Notes under the pieces: model-generated
Database searches by the model: none
What the model saw: the letters and a program-made list of their open reading frames with translations, nothing else
What the model was told of the DNA's origin: nothing
From: Psychrobacter aquimaris
Lineage (GTDB): Bacteria > Pseudomonadota > Gammaproteobacteria > Pseudomonadales > Moraxellaceae
DNA length: 64,000 nucleotides
NCBI RefSeq assembly: GCF_016107525.1
Contig: NZ_JABASR010000005.1
Span: forward strand, 124,001 to 188,000
Direction: 5' to 3'
Made by a program: the position numbers and the translations under genes
In this document: piece by piece, positions 45,042 through 54,331 of the stretch
How positions within the stretch are numbered: the first letter of the stretch is position 1
Layout: each line of letters opens with the position of its first letter

Positions 45042-47159
45042 ATGAGTACTATTCTATTTGAACTGGGGTGTGAAGAGCTACCTCCAAAAAGCCTAAAGCC
45101 ACTACGTGACGCGCTACAAGCAAGTGTCATTGAACAGTTAAATGAAGCAGAAATTAGCTTCGATAGCATCAAAGCCTTTGCTGCACCGCGTCGTTTGGCG
45201 CTTCAGATTCAGGGCATTAGTGATAAGCAGCCGGATCGCAGTGAGCAAAAACGCGGCCCTGCGATTAAAGCCGCGTTTGATGCAGATGGTAATCCAACAC
45301 GTGCGGCGATGGGTTTTGCTAAAGGATTGGGCATCGACGCCAGCGAGTTGATAACTATTAACACCGATAAAGGTGATTATGTCGGTTATGAGCAAGTCAT
45401 TCATGGTCAAGCAACCACTGAACTGTTACCTGCTATTTTTCAGACTGCACTAGACAATCTACCGATTGCTAAGCGTATGCGTTCAGGTGCCAGCCGCAAT
45501 GAATTTGTGCGTCCAGTACAGTGGGCAGTGTTGATGCAAGATAGCACCGTCATTGATGCGACCATTCAGGGGCATCAGACAGGCACGCAAACTCGTGGTC
45601 ATCGCTTCCATAGTCCTAATTATCATGAGATTGCGCACGCCAATGATTATGAGCAACTGCTTGACAGTTTAAAAGTCGTGGCTGATTTTGATAAGCGCCA
45701 AATGCTGATCAAAAATCAAGTCAAAGCGCTAGCAGATGAAGTCAATTCTGATGCCATCGTGCCGCAAGATTTGTTGGATGAAGTCACCGCATTGGTTGAT
45801 TTCCCCATTGCACTACGAGCAAGCTTTGAGCCGCGTTTTTTACAAGTACCGCAAGAAGCGCTTATCTCTACCATGCAAGCGGATCAGAAGTATTTTTGCT
45901 TAACCGATAAAACTGGCAAGCTACAGCCTTACTTTATTTTTATTACCAACATTGAATCAAAAGACCCTAATCAAATTATTGAAGGTAATGAGAAAGTCGT
46001 ACGTCCACGTTTGGCGGATGCCGAGTTTTTCTTCTTACAAGACCAGAAGCAGCCATTGTTTGCGCTGACAGAAAGCCTCAAAACTCGCGTTTTCCAAGAC
46101 AAGCTGGGTACGATTTGGGAAAAATCTGACCGTATTGCTAAGCTTGCCGCCTTTATTGCCGCCTTGATGCAACAGCAGGGTCAGCAGATTGATATCGATG
46201 AAACGGTGCGTGCGGGTATTTTATCCAAAGCCGATTTGGCCAGCTCATTGGTCGGTGAATATCCTGAATTACAAGGTATTGCAGGCACTTATTATGCGCG
46301 TTTGAATAATGAGCCAGAAGCAGTTGCGGCAAGTTTAGAAGAGCAATATTTACCTAAGTTCAGCGGTGATGTATTACCACAGACGCCGATCGGTATTTGC
46401 TTAGCATTAGCCGACCGTTTAGATACGCTCGTCGGTATTTTTGCGATTGATCAAGCACCGACGGGTTCGAAAGACCCATTCAGCTTACGCCGCTCAGCCA
46501 TTGGTATTCTGCGTATCTTGATCGAAAAGCAATTGCCAATTAATCTGGTGGCATTGGTTGAGCAAGCGATTAAAGGTTATAGCACACAAAGTGCTGTAAA
46601 GTTTTTCGTGGATGGAAATAGTATAGATTTTAGTATGGGAACTACCCGTACCCAAGTCATGGCATTCTTAAACTCGCGCTATCGTGCGATGTATACTGAG
46701 CAAGGCGTGAGCGTTGATACCATTCAGGCAGTGCAAGCGATTAACCCGCATATGCCGCTTGATTTTGATCAGCGTATTCGCGCGGTACAAGCCTTTAGCG
46801 AATTGTCACAAGCTTCAATGCTTGCTGATTCAAACAAGCGTGTTGCCAATATATTGGCCAAATCAGAAGTGAGTGTCGCTGATAATGTCGATGAAGCGTT
46901 ATTATCTGAGCCTGCCGAGCAAGGTTTATACGCAAGTGTAATACAAGCGCAGACGGCGGTTAAACCGCTGCTAGAGCAAGCGGATTACACACAAGTATTG
47001 CAAACACTTGCTAGCTTAGATGAGCCGTTGACGCAATTCTTTGATAATGTGATGGTCAACAGTGAAGACGCCGCCCTCAAAAACAACCGCTTAGCGTTAC
47101 TTAAGCAAGTACGCGCATTGTTCTTAACTGTGGCTGATATCAGTGAGCTGCAGCTATAG
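45042..47159 (+). CDS. glyS: Glycine-tRNA ligase beta subunit
   Basis: This 705-residue beta subunit binds tRNA(Gly). Signatures are the N-terminal ILFELGCEELPPKSLKPL, ALIDFP-like VTALVDFPIALRASF, KYFCLTDKTG and the late ADRLDTLVGIFAI with GSKDPFSLRRSAIGILRI. The C-terminal anticodon-binding-like domain is present. An ATAGGAG site precedes the ATG. It forms an operon with glyQ and ends at a hairpin. Confidence 0.97.
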   Translation: MSTILFELGCEELPPKSLKPLRDALQASVIEQLNEAEISFDSIKAFAAPRRLALQIQGISDKQPDRSEQKRGPAIKAAFDADGNPTRAAMGFAKGLGIDASELITINTDKGDYVGYEQVIHGQATTELLPAIFQTALDNLPIAKRMRSGASRNEFVRPVQWAVLMQDSTVIDATIQGHQTGTQTRGHRFHSPNYHEIAHANDYEQLLDSLKVVADFDKRQMLIKNQVKALADEVNSDAIVPQDLLDEVTALVDFPIALRASFEPRFLQVPQEALISTMQADQKYFCLTDKTGKLQPYFIFITNIESKDPNQIIEGNEKVVRPRLADAEFFFLQDQKQPLFALTESLKTRVFQDKLGTIWEKSDRIAKLAAFIAALMQQQGQQIDIDETVRAGILSKADLASSLVGEYPELQGIAGTYYARLNNEPEAVAASLEEQYLPKFSGDVLPQTPIGICLALADRLDTLVGIFAIDQAPTGSKDPFSLRRSAIGILRILIEKQLPINLVALVEQAIKGYSTQSAVKFFVDGNSIDFSMGTTRTQVMAFLNSRYRAMYTEQGVSVDTIQAVQAINPHMPLDFDQRIRAVQAFSELSQASMLADSNKRVANILAKSEVSVADNVDEALLSEPAEQGLYASVIQAQTAVKPLLEQADYTQVLQTLASLDEPLTQFFDNVMVNSEDAALKNNRLALLKQVRALFLTVADISELQL

Positions 47160-47204
47160 TTTCACCAATATAGATCGCTCACTTTATTGTTTTCTGTTTA
47201 ATAT

Positions 47205-47233
47205 AAAAACTGGCCCGCTATGGCCAGTTTTTT
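47205..47233 (+). terminator. Rho-independent terminator after glyS
   Basis: The arms AAAACTGGCC and GGCCAGTTTT are followed by further Ts. Confidence 0.85.
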
Positions 47234-47413
47234 ACGCCGTATCATGGCATTTATTGATAAGTTACCATGGGAATTGGATAGTCAATTAACTCGCTCAAGC
47301 ATATTACTATCGTCAGTATTGATGGTTAAGTTATACTGTCCAGACGTATTGAATAATCCGCCAAGTGGCTTTTATCATTCATAGCGCTTACTCATATTCA
47401 AAGGAGCACTGCC

Positions 47414-47710
47414 GTGTTTGCTGTTATCATTATCATCATCGTTATTTGGATAGTAATGTGGGGGTTTTATAAATTTATGTACCCGCGTGCGCCCAAAAGT
47501 ATGATGCCAAAAAAAGGTGATGTGATCACACCGCGTCAGTGCAACTTTTGTGGCAACAGCTTGGCTGAATACCGCGGCGTCCTTGAAACTAAGCCCAACT
47601 TGGCTGCAAGTAGTGATAGTGCTATTGGCGAAAACCAAGCATTATTCTTTTGCAATTATGAACATCAAGCAGACTTTCATGCAGGTAAGGTTTATAACCC
47701 TGACGTATAA
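47414..47710 (+). CDS. Small membrane protein with Cys motif, unknown function
   Basis: The 98-residue protein has one N-terminal transmembrane helix (VIIIIIVIWIVMWGFY) followed by a basic stretch and a soluble part with CNFCG at residues 43-47 and a later FFCNYEHQADFH. The CxxC plus Cys/His pattern suggests zinc binding. The start is GTG with AAGGAG seven bases upstream. I do not recognise a named family; it looks like a lineage-restricted protein. Confidence 0.7.
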   Translation: MFAVIIIIIVIWIVMWGFYKFMYPRAPKSMMPKKGDVITPRQCNFCGNSLAEYRGVLETKPNLAASSDSAIGENQALFFCNYEHQADFHAGKVYNPDV

Positions 47711-47734
47711 ATAATTAGATTATGGCTTGGGTAT

Positions 47735-47775
47735 AAAAAAGCGCTTGGCTCATCAGAGCAAAGCGCTTATTGTTT
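47735..47775 (-). terminator. Hairpin terminator after zapA
   Basis: The arms AAGCGCTTGGCTC and GAGCAAAGCGCTT (one mismatch) have an A-run on the left, a T-run on the minus strand, just after the zapA stop. Confidence 0.7.
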
Positions 47776-47792
47776 CGTCGCCTAATACAGGC

Positions 47793-48224
47793 TTATAAAA
47801 CAGACTGTGCGTCTTTCATAATTTTATTTAATAGAGCTTCAGATTGTTTGTCTTGCTGTAGCCGATCTTCATCGCTTCTTTGATTGGTGTGTATTTTTTC
47901 ATACAAATTTAAGCAGCACAGTACCAAGATGCTTTCTTGACTGAGGCTTGGCGCGTCCCGTTTAAGATCTAGCGCATGGTTATTGATATAAGAGACGGCT
48001 GAGAGTAGCTCTTCTTGTTCGTGTACTGGACAATAAATAGGATAGGTGACACCAGCAATTGCGATATCTACTTTTTTGATTTGTGGTTCAGGGATAGTGG
48101 TTTTCACAGTAGTACTCGGTGTGTTTGAGCCAGTTGCAGCGACTGGTTGTGGTTTAGAGCCAATATTCTGCTGCTGGCTATTTTGTGGCTGTTTTTCTAT
48201 AGAGTTTTTGTGGTCATCGGTCAT
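47793..48224 (-). CDS. zapA: Cell division protein ZapA
   Basis: ZapA bundles FtsZ filaments at midcell. The domain from about residue 48 has KKVDIAIAGVTYPIYCP and QEELLSAVSYINNHALDLK, followed by a coiled-coil C-terminus. An N-terminal extension of about 45 residues, rich in Gln, Asn, Thr and Pro, is longer than in E. coli ZapA (109 residues). A coiled-coil gene lies upstream on the same strand and ygfB is divergent, the conserved gammaproteobacterial neighbourhood. Confidence 0.9.
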   Translation of the reverse strand: MTDDHKNSIEKQPQNSQQQNIGSKPQPVAATGSNTPSTTVKTTIPEPQIKKVDIAIAGVTYPIYCPVHEQEELLSAVSYINNHALDLKRDAPSLSQESILVLCCLNLYEKIHTNQRSDEDRLQQDKQSEALLNKIMKDAQSVL

Positions 48225-48325
48225 GATAAATCCTACAATGTCTGGTCAGTGAAATGAGTGATATCAGATTTTACGAGTAGTGTTGGGCAGTTAAATAAGT
48301 AATATGTCCTTATTGCCATCACTGA

Positions 48326-48766
48326 TCAGCCTTCTACTTGATCGATGTGGGTTAAGCGTTTTAATACGACTTGTGTACGCTCTGCTGCCAATTGATTCTT
48401 TTTCTGCAGCTCACTGTTTTGCTGTTTAATATCGCTATATTGCTGCTTCAATTCATTGTTTTGTTGCTCTAACTGGCTGTTTTGTTGTTGTAATTGGCTG
48501 ACCTGTTTTTGCAGTTTGTCTTGCTCTTCACCGATCATATGATGCGCTTCTGCGAGACTTTGGTAGCGCTTGTCGAGATCGTTCAATTGTTTTTTGGCAC
48601 CATCACGTTCGCTATGGCTAGTGTTGAGCTTGGCTCTTATTGCCGCAAGCTCCTGAGGGTCGCTAACAGGGTGTTGTTTGAGGCTGCTAAGTTCAGCACT
48701 GACAAGCTGATACTGTTTTTTTATGTCGAGTACCATTTTTTCTAATATTCTAAGTTGATCATACAT
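48326..48766 (-). CDS. Coiled-coil protein (TIGR02449/ZapB-like)
   Basis: The 146-residue protein is almost entirely coiled coil. A Gln/Asn/Leu-rich centre (QLQQQNSQLEQQNNELKQQ and onwards) forms an imperfect seven-residue repeat, and a C-terminal AAERTQVVLKRLTHID matches the short family usually encoded upstream of zapA. Usual members have about 70 residues, so this one has an extended N-terminal part. It is probably a division accessory; this is inference from position and coiled coil. Confidence 0.78.
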   Translation of the reverse strand: MYDQLRILEKMVLDIKKQYQLVSAELSSLKQHPVSDPQELAAIRAKLNTSHSERDGAKKQLNDLDKRYQSLAEAHHMIGEEQDKLQKQVSQLQQQNSQLEQQNNELKQQYSDIKQQNSELQKKNQLAAERTQVVLKRLTHIDQVEG

Positions 48767-48998
48767 AGTCAGTTTTTATCCTTAACAAGTAAGCGTGAAT
48801 GAATTTTGTTCTCTGCGTTTAATAATGCCATAGGTGACCGCATAATATCTATATCAACAAAGTAATTACCTATATTAGGGGTTGTTTGTTTATTTTTATG
48901 AGCCATGGTTTGATTGATAATATCAAGCGATGTCTCACACCTATTTTATCCTTCTATTTTTATTTTTTAAGCAATAATCAATTACTAGGACATCTATT

Positions 48999-49652
48999 AT
49001 GAATGACAATATCTCTGGCTGGAATACATGGCTGACTGCTTTTGATGACTGGACTGACGTGTCTATCAGTGAAGTGCATGGCCTGATGACAGGGCTGATG
49101 ACGGCCTGTAACGCGCCTGATGAAGCAACATGGGCGAAGGTGTTTGAAGAGCTCAGTTTTGCGCCTTTACCCGATGAGGCATTGACTCTGTTAACAGAAG
49201 AAGCGGAAGACACTGTTTTTCAGCTTAAAGATAAAGACGATGCTTATTCTTACACGCCATTAGTGCCAGATGATGAACATGATTTGTACGAGCGCGTGAT
49301 GGCATTGAAACAGTGGGCAAATGGTTTTATGACGGGTTTTGGTATTACCGACTGTGGTCTGAGTGGCGATGAAAATGAGATGCTGTCTGATTTGGCTAAA
49401 ATCGGTGGTATTCGATTAGAAGATGACGAAAACTTTGAAGGTGGCGAAGAGTCTTATCTGCATATTTATGAGTTTGCGCGCATGGTGCCAGTGAGCTTTG
49501 CTACCCGCAAGCGTAAACCTGTTAAAGATATTGCCCTGATTGCTGGACTGGCTATCGATGCCAAAACCAGCAAAGAGCTACAGGCAGAAGGTAAGTTACC
49601 AAAGCCAATGCCGCCAGTCGTCGATGCGATGAATCAAAACCGTCCTTCATAA
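48999..49652 (+). CDS. YgfB/UPF0149 family protein
   Basis: The 217-residue protein has the family pattern SISEVHGLMTGLMTACNAP, QWANGFMTGFGI and the late YLHIYEFARMVPVSF. The family includes YecA-related proteins; YgfB in Pseudomonas affects beta-lactam resistance through AmpDh3 control. The role here is not certain. It diverges from the zapA pair, a conserved arrangement. Confidence 0.9.
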   Translation: MNDNISGWNTWLTAFDDWTDVSISEVHGLMTGLMTACNAPDEATWAKVFEELSFAPLPDEALTLLTEEAEDTVFQLKDKDDAYSYTPLVPDDEHDLYERVMALKQWANGFMTGFGITDCGLSGDENEMLSDLAKIGGIRLEDDENFEGGEESYLHIYEFARMVPVSFATRKRKPVKDIALIAGLAIDAKTSKELQAEGKLPKPMPPVVDAMNQNRPS

Positions 49653-49730
49653 TAAAGACGCCATCGTAAATGCTTTGATATGGGTTAATATTCAACACGT
49701 CCTAGAATGAATTGATAAAAGGAGATGGAG

Positions 49731-50213
49731 ATGATCACTGACAATGATATGATATATTTGCGCCGCTGCGTAGAGCTTGCTACTGAAGCGCTAGCGGCGG
49801 GCGATGAGCCATTTGGTAGTGTATTGGTTGATGGCGATGGTCAGGTGCTACATGAAGATCGTAATCGTGCTAATACCGTCGATGCAACTTACCATCCTGA
49901 AATTGCTGTTGCAAAGTGGGCCGCAGAGAATATGACTACGGACGCGCGTACAAAAGCGGTGGTTTATACCTCAGGTGAGCACTGTGCTATGTGCTCAGCT
50001 GCGCATGCGTGGGCAGGTCTGGGTCGTATCATCTACGTTAGCTCATCAAAACAGCTTGGCGAGTGGATGGAGGAGATGGGCGTGACGTCAACATCGCCAA
50101 TCAACTCATTAAGTATTCAAGAAGTAGCGCCAAACATACCAATACAAGGTCCGATTGCAGGATTAGATGAAGAGATCAAGGCATTGCAGCGGCGCTCATT
50201 TAAAAAACAGTAA
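49731..50213 (+). CDS. Nucleoside deaminase (CDA/TadA fold)
   Basis: The 160-residue zinc deaminase has the catalytic Glu block YHPEIA (usually HAE) and the zinc Cys pair EHCAMC. The start is EALAAGDEPFGSVLVDGDG-like. Resembles guanine/cytosine-type nucleoside deaminases, not TadA, which is normally shorter and more conserved. The ATG at 49731 is chosen because AAGGAG is six bases before it; the ATG at 49725 overlaps that site. argE follows 34 bases later. Confidence 0.88.
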   Translation: MITDNDMIYLRRCVELATEALAAGDEPFGSVLVDGDGQVLHEDRNRANTVDATYHPEIAVAKWAAENMTTDARTKAVVYTSGEHCAMCSAAHAWAGLGRIIYVSSSKQLGEWMEEMGVTSTSPINSLSIQEVAPNIPIQGPIAGLDEEIKALQRRSFKKQ

Positions 50214-50247
50214 CCTTTTTTATCATATATCGTGATAAGGATATTTT

Positions 50248-51501
50248 ATGATCCAAGATACTAATGATACAGCTAGTAGTGATAACGTTAGCAATGACAA
50301 GCAGTTCAACAATACTGAGCATCCCAAACACAGCCTCGATTGGCTAACGCGCCTTATTGCCTTTGATACGGTCAGTCGACACTCCAATCTAGTTTTGATT
50401 AACGATGTAAAAGCGTACTGTGAGCAATTGGGTTTAACGGTAGATCTGACCTTTAACGAGGCTAAAACCAAGGCCAACTTGTTTGTGACGGTACCCGCTG
50501 GCGAAAATGCCGATATCGTGAATAACGGTCTGGTATTATCTGGTCACACTGACGTCGTGCCAGTCGATGGGCAAGCATGGACATCAGAGCCGTTTGCAGC
50601 AACGATTCGTGGTGACAAGCTATATGGACGCGGTGCTTGTGATATGAAAGGTTTTATCGCGTGTGCGCTAACGATGTTGCCGCAAGCGGTGCAGTTGTCG
50701 AACAGCGGTCAGCTGCGTCGCCCATTGCACTTGGCTTTGTCGTTCGATGAAGAGGTAGGTTGTTTGGGTGCGCCATTAATTTTGGCAGACTTGAAAGCGC
50801 GTGGTATCACGCCTGATTATTGCATCGTGGGTGAGCCGACTAATATGGCGATGGTGGTCGCGCACAAAGGCATCGCGGTTTATCGTTGCCGTGTCCATGG
50901 CAAATCAGCGCATTCTTCGTTGATTGCTCAAGGGGTCAATGCAATCAGCTATGCAAGCAAATTGGTGGGCTATGTCGATATGCTTGCCGAAGAGCTCAGT
51001 ACGAGAAACGATAACGATGCATTGTTTACGGTACCTTATTCAACATTGTCAGTAGGTACGATACACGGCGGCACAGCCACCAATATCGTGCCTAACCTGT
51101 GCGAGTTCACCTTTGACTACCGCAACCTGCCGCACATGACGCAAGACGATATACTAGCGCCTATTCAAGCAAAAGTCGCTGAGCTAAATGCGCAAATGCA
51201 AGCACGTGCGCCTGAGACGGGCATCGAGCTGATGCAAGAAGAAAGCGTTCCTGCCATGACGGATAATGACAGCGCTGAGCTACAGTCATTGATAGCTGCG
51301 CTGACTGGTGACGATGAGCGTCATAAAGTCGCTTATGCGACGGAAGGTGGTCAGTTTACCAATGCAGGTATCCCAACCATCATTTGTGGCCCTGGTAGTA
51401 TTGAACAGGCACACAAAGCCGATGAGTATGTTGAATTGATTGAAATTGAACGTTGTGATGCGTTTTTGCAGAAATTGCTAACCAGCTGCACCATTAAATA
51501 G
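50248..51501 (+). CDS. argE: Acetylornithine deacetylase ArgE
   Basis: This M20 zinc hydrolase releases acetate from N-acetylornithine in arginine synthesis. Signatures are SGHTDVVPVDGQAWTSEPF (metal His and Asp), GRGACDMKGFIA, FDEEVGCLGA (catalytic Glu), GEPTNM and the late FTNAGIPTIICGPGSIEQAH. The length of 417 includes an extended polar N-terminus of about 25 residues. ATAAGGA precedes the ATG. A terminator follows. Confidence 0.93.
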   Translation: MIQDTNDTASSDNVSNDKQFNNTEHPKHSLDWLTRLIAFDTVSRHSNLVLINDVKAYCEQLGLTVDLTFNEAKTKANLFVTVPAGENADIVNNGLVLSGHTDVVPVDGQAWTSEPFAATIRGDKLYGRGACDMKGFIACALTMLPQAVQLSNSGQLRRPLHLALSFDEEVGCLGAPLILADLKARGITPDYCIVGEPTNMAMVVAHKGIAVYRCRVHGKSAHSSLIAQGVNAISYASKLVGYVDMLAEELSTRNDNDALFTVPYSTLSVGTIHGGTATNIVPNLCEFTFDYRNLPHMTQDDILAPIQAKVAELNAQMQARAPETGIELMQEESVPAMTDNDSAELQSLIAALTGDDERHKVAYATEGGQFTNAGIPTIICGPGSIEQAHKADEYVELIEIERCDAFLQKLLTSCTIK

Positions 51502-51543
51502 TCTATAAAAATGCCGAACATATGTATATAATATAAGTAAGTA

Positions 51544-51578
51544 TAAAAAATACCGTCTTAATGGCGGTATTTCTTTTT
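51544..51578 (+). terminator. Rho-independent terminator after argE
   Basis: The arms AAATACCGTC and GGCGGTATTT (one G-U) surround TTAAT and are followed by a T-run. Confidence 0.82.
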
Positions 51579-51637
51579 TTGGCGATATGGCTATTAGTAT
51601 AAGAACCATTCATATATAACAAAGTAGGGGTTAGCTG

Positions 51638-52366
51638 ATGTCTTGGCATCTGTTTGCAGTGTTTTTCGCAAGTACGTTTTTGATTTCCGCGACCCCAGGT
51701 CCCAATATGCTACTGGCGTTCCAGTACGGCATGAACTATGGCGTGAAGCGGACATTATGGACGCTGGCAGGTCTAAGCCTTGGACTGTTTGTTTTGTTAC
51801 TATCAACGCTGCTTGGACTGGATGTGATCAGTCGGCAGTCGCCTTGGCTGCTCACGATCATCAAAGCCGTGGGTGCGGCATACTTGATTTATTTGGGTAT
51901 CAGCTCATGGCGTGATGCTGGCGATGGCAGCTTGATGAGCGATGCTAAAGAGTTAAGTGCAGAGGTGGAAGCTGACTATACTGCCTCTGAGCGCGCACCT
52001 ACTACACCGCAGCCACGTTCGCTCTCTAGCGCTGCCGTGCAAGTAGGTCCCAGTAATCTTACTTTGTTTCGTACCGGTGTTTGGGTATCTCTATCCAACC
52101 CAAAAGCTATTTTGTTTTTCGCGGCTTTTTTTCCCAAGTTTATTAATTTTAGTGCGCCACTATGGCCGCAATATATCTTATTGACGATAGGTTTATTTTT
52201 AAGCGAAACCATTTGGCAGATCGTATATACGCTAGGTGGTACAAAACTGGCAAGCTGGCTTGATGTAGGTAATCGTTTAGCGTGGCTCAATCGCGGTTGC
52301 GGCGTTATCTTTATAATAATTGCAGCAGCTTTGTTGGCAGACGTTATAAAAGGTTTTACCATTTAA
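51638..52366 (+). CDS. LysE/RhtB-family exporter
   Basis: The 242-residue inner-membrane exporter of amino acids or related metabolites has the LysE start FLISATPGPNMLLAFQYGMNYG and about six hydrophobic segments. A long polar loop (residues about 95-130, including SAEVEADYTASERAP) in the middle is larger than in most members. AGTAGGGG precedes the ATG. The substrate is unknown. Confidence 0.9.
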   Translation: MSWHLFAVFFASTFLISATPGPNMLLAFQYGMNYGVKRTLWTLAGLSLGLFVLLLSTLLGLDVISRQSPWLLTIIKAVGAAYLIYLGISSWRDAGDGSLMSDAKELSAEVEADYTASERAPTTPQPRSLSSAAVQVGPSNLTLFRTGVWVSLSNPKAILFFAAFFPKFINFSAPLWPQYILLTIGLFLSETIWQIVYTLGGTKLASWLDVGNRLAWLNRGCGVIFIIIAAALLADVIKGFTI

Positions 52367-52436
52367 AAAAACAGTAATCCTATTTATATTTTATATATTA
52401 AATAATAATTATTTTAAAGACGACTTAAATTAATAG

Positions 52437-52464
52437 TTGACAATATTTTTTAAATCGTTATTAT
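52437..52464 (+). promoter_or_regulatory. Candidate sigma-70 promoter
   Basis: TTGACA (52437-52442) and TATTAT (52459-52464) are 16 bases apart, in an AT-rich gap. It points toward the small ORF at 52554. Confidence 0.45.
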
Positions 52465-52553
52465 TACATCATTGATTTATAGTCTTGCTATAGATTTTTA
52501 ATAAATCTGCTACTGTCGCCCTGACATTAGCCACAACCTATGGAGGAATCATC

Positions 52554-52640
52554 GTGTCCTATATAACTATAAAGACGTTTTTAAAGACTGAATGTATGAA
52601 AATAATGACAACAATGAAGACTTCGAAAAGGTTTGGCTAA
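52554..52640 (+). CDS. Candidate small ORF, 28 residues
   Basis: The GTG at 52554 is preceded by GGAGGA with ideal six-base spacing, one of the best ribosome sites in the window. It opens a 28-residue frame with a basic, Thr/Lys/Met-rich product (for example KIMTTMKTSKRFG) and no clear membrane helix. A promoter-like pair lies about 90 bases upstream. I recognise no family. It may be a leader peptide or small protein. Confidence 0.4.
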   Translation: MSYITIKTFLKTECMKIMTTMKTSKRFG

Positions 52641-53116
52641 GTTTATATATAGCTATTGAGTGATGTTCTATCTATTAATATCAATAAATAGCCTCCTATA
52701 TATACTCGCTCCATCCTTCTTCTAAATCTTCTATGTCAAAATAGCGATGCGATAGTGCTAATTGGTTTCGCGCTCGCTGCTGTCTGTTTATCTAACATTC
52801 TGCTTTACCTTTATTACCAAAAAATGAGTCACGCTATTAACTTAGCAACTATATATCTGTGCGTATAATATTTATGCCCTCATTTTTGGTATAGAAAGAC
52901 TCTTCTTTAAAACGTCCATAATAAATTAGCCATAACTTTTTATTGATTTTTAATTAATAAAGAGACGGTATTTTATTGCCTATAATATTTTATTTATCAA
53001 TTAATTTTCTTATTAAACATCGTGTTTATTTAAGACGGATAACTGTGTCTAAAAAATATTAATAGGCGAATTAAAAAATATATGGCTTTAAAATAAAAGA
53101 ATGGAAATAAAAAATA
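52641..53116. other. AT-rich gap upstream of rtcB
   Basis: About 480 bases with no convincing gene. A TATAAT box near 52981 could belong to rtcB. No sigma-54-type TGGCAC/TTGC pair of the RtcR system was seen. Confidence 0.4.
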
Positions 53117-54331
53117 ATGAGCATTCAATTAACGTTAAATAAAAGTGGCAAGCATGGCGTGCCTGTCAAAATCTATACCTCAGATGTCGAGCAAGGCGCG
53201 ATTCAGCAATTACGTAACTTGGCGCAGCTAGAGTTTGTACACTCGCATATTGCGGTCATGCCTGATGTGCATGTTGGCAAAGGCGCAACCGTTGGCAGTG
53301 TGATTCCGACCAAGTCTGCTATCATTCCTGCGGCGGTCGGTGTGGATATCGGCTGCGGTATGAACGCCGTGCGCTTATCCCTCACCGCAAGTGATTTACC
53401 TGATAGCTTAAGGTCATTACGTTCAGTAGTAGAGCAACAAGTGCCTGTTGGTTTTAACATGCACAAGCAAATCCAAGCGAAAAACTCAACGCTTGATCCG
53501 TTAGACAAACGCCTAAAGCCAGTTACCGATAAACATCCGGGCTTGCTTAAAATGCTTAAAGGTTTTGAGCGTACGTGGGCGAAGCAGCTGGGTACACTTG
53601 GCGGTGGCAATCATTTTATCGAGATGTGCTTAGATGAAAACCAAGATGTTTGGGTAATGCTGCATTCTGGCAGTCGTGGCATTGGTAACTGTATCGGTCG
53701 CTACTTTATTAATCTGGCCAAAAAAGAACGTCAATCGCGCTTTGGTCATGTGCCCGATCGGGATTTGTCGTATTTTGCCCAAGGGTCTGATAGCTTTGCT
53801 GATTATGTCGAGGCGGTCGGCTGGGCGCAGGATTACGCGCTAGAAAATCGCCGTGAAATGATGCGTTTGGTGATTAAGGCGCTGCAATCACCGCAAGCAG
53901 GATTACCACGATTCCAGCTGACCAAAGAAGCTATCAATTGCCATCATAACTACGTCAATGAAGAGGTGCATTTTGGCGAGCAAGTTTATGTCACTCGTAA
54001 AGGCGCAATTAGTGCTTATGCAGGTGAACTTGGCATTATCCCCGGCTCTATGGGTGCAAAATCTTTTATCGTTCGTGGTCTAGGCGCGGCAGAGTCGTTT
54101 TGCTCCTGCTCACATGGGGCAGGGCGACAAATGAGCCGAGGTAAAGCCATACGAGCGTTCACCGTTGATGAGCTAAAAGCGCAGACTGATGGCATTGAAT
54201 GTCGTAAAGACAAGGGCGTTATCGATGAGATACCCGGTGCTTATAAAGACATTGATGAAGTGATGGCCAATCAAACGGACTTGGTCGAAGTGGTGCATAC
54301 GCTAAAACAAGTCATGTGTATTAAGGGCTAA
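53117..54331 (+). CDS. rtcB: RtcB-family RNA ligase
   Basis: The 404-residue ligase joins RNA 2',3'-cyclic phosphate or 3'-phosphate to 5'-OH ends with GTP and manganese. Visible signatures are MPDVHVGKGATVGSVIP, VDIGCGMNAVR with the metal Cys, LGTLGGGNHFIEM, LHSGSRGIGN and the late CSHGAGRQMSR around the guanylated His. The length is close to the family norm (about 408). No rtcA or rtcR gene is present nearby. The ribosome site is weak (GGAAAT, distant). The stop overlaps the edge of a MITE-like element. Confidence 0.95.
   Translation: MSIQLTLNKSGKHGVPVKIYTSDVEQGAIQQLRNLAQLEFVHSHIAVMPDVHVGKGATVGSVIPTKSAIIPAAVGVDIGCGMNAVRLSLTASDLPDSLRSLRSVVEQQVPVGFNMHKQIQAKNSTLDPLDKRLKPVTDKHPGLLKMLKGFERTWAKQLGTLGGGNHFIEMCLDENQDVWVMLHSGSRGIGNCIGRYFINLAKKERQSRFGHVPDRDLSYFAQGSDSFADYVEAVGWAQDYALENRREMMRLVIKALQSPQAGLPRFQLTKEAINCHHNYVNEEVHFGEQVYVTRKGAISAYAGELGIIPGSMGAKSFIVRGLGAAESFCSCSHGAGRQMSRGKAIRAFTVDELKAQTDGIECRKDKGVIDEIPGAYKDIDEVMANQTDLVEVVHTLKQVMCIKG

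Noticed and set aside
48225..48325. 6S RNA near zapA
   Set aside because: In many Gammaproteobacteria 6S RNA lies near zapA, but the spacers here are too short and lack the long rod-like pairing.
48380..48520. Repeated Gln/Leu codons that look like a tandem DNA repeat
   Set aside because: The repeat is explained by the heptads of a coiled-coil protein; units vary and there are no CRISPR-like spacers.
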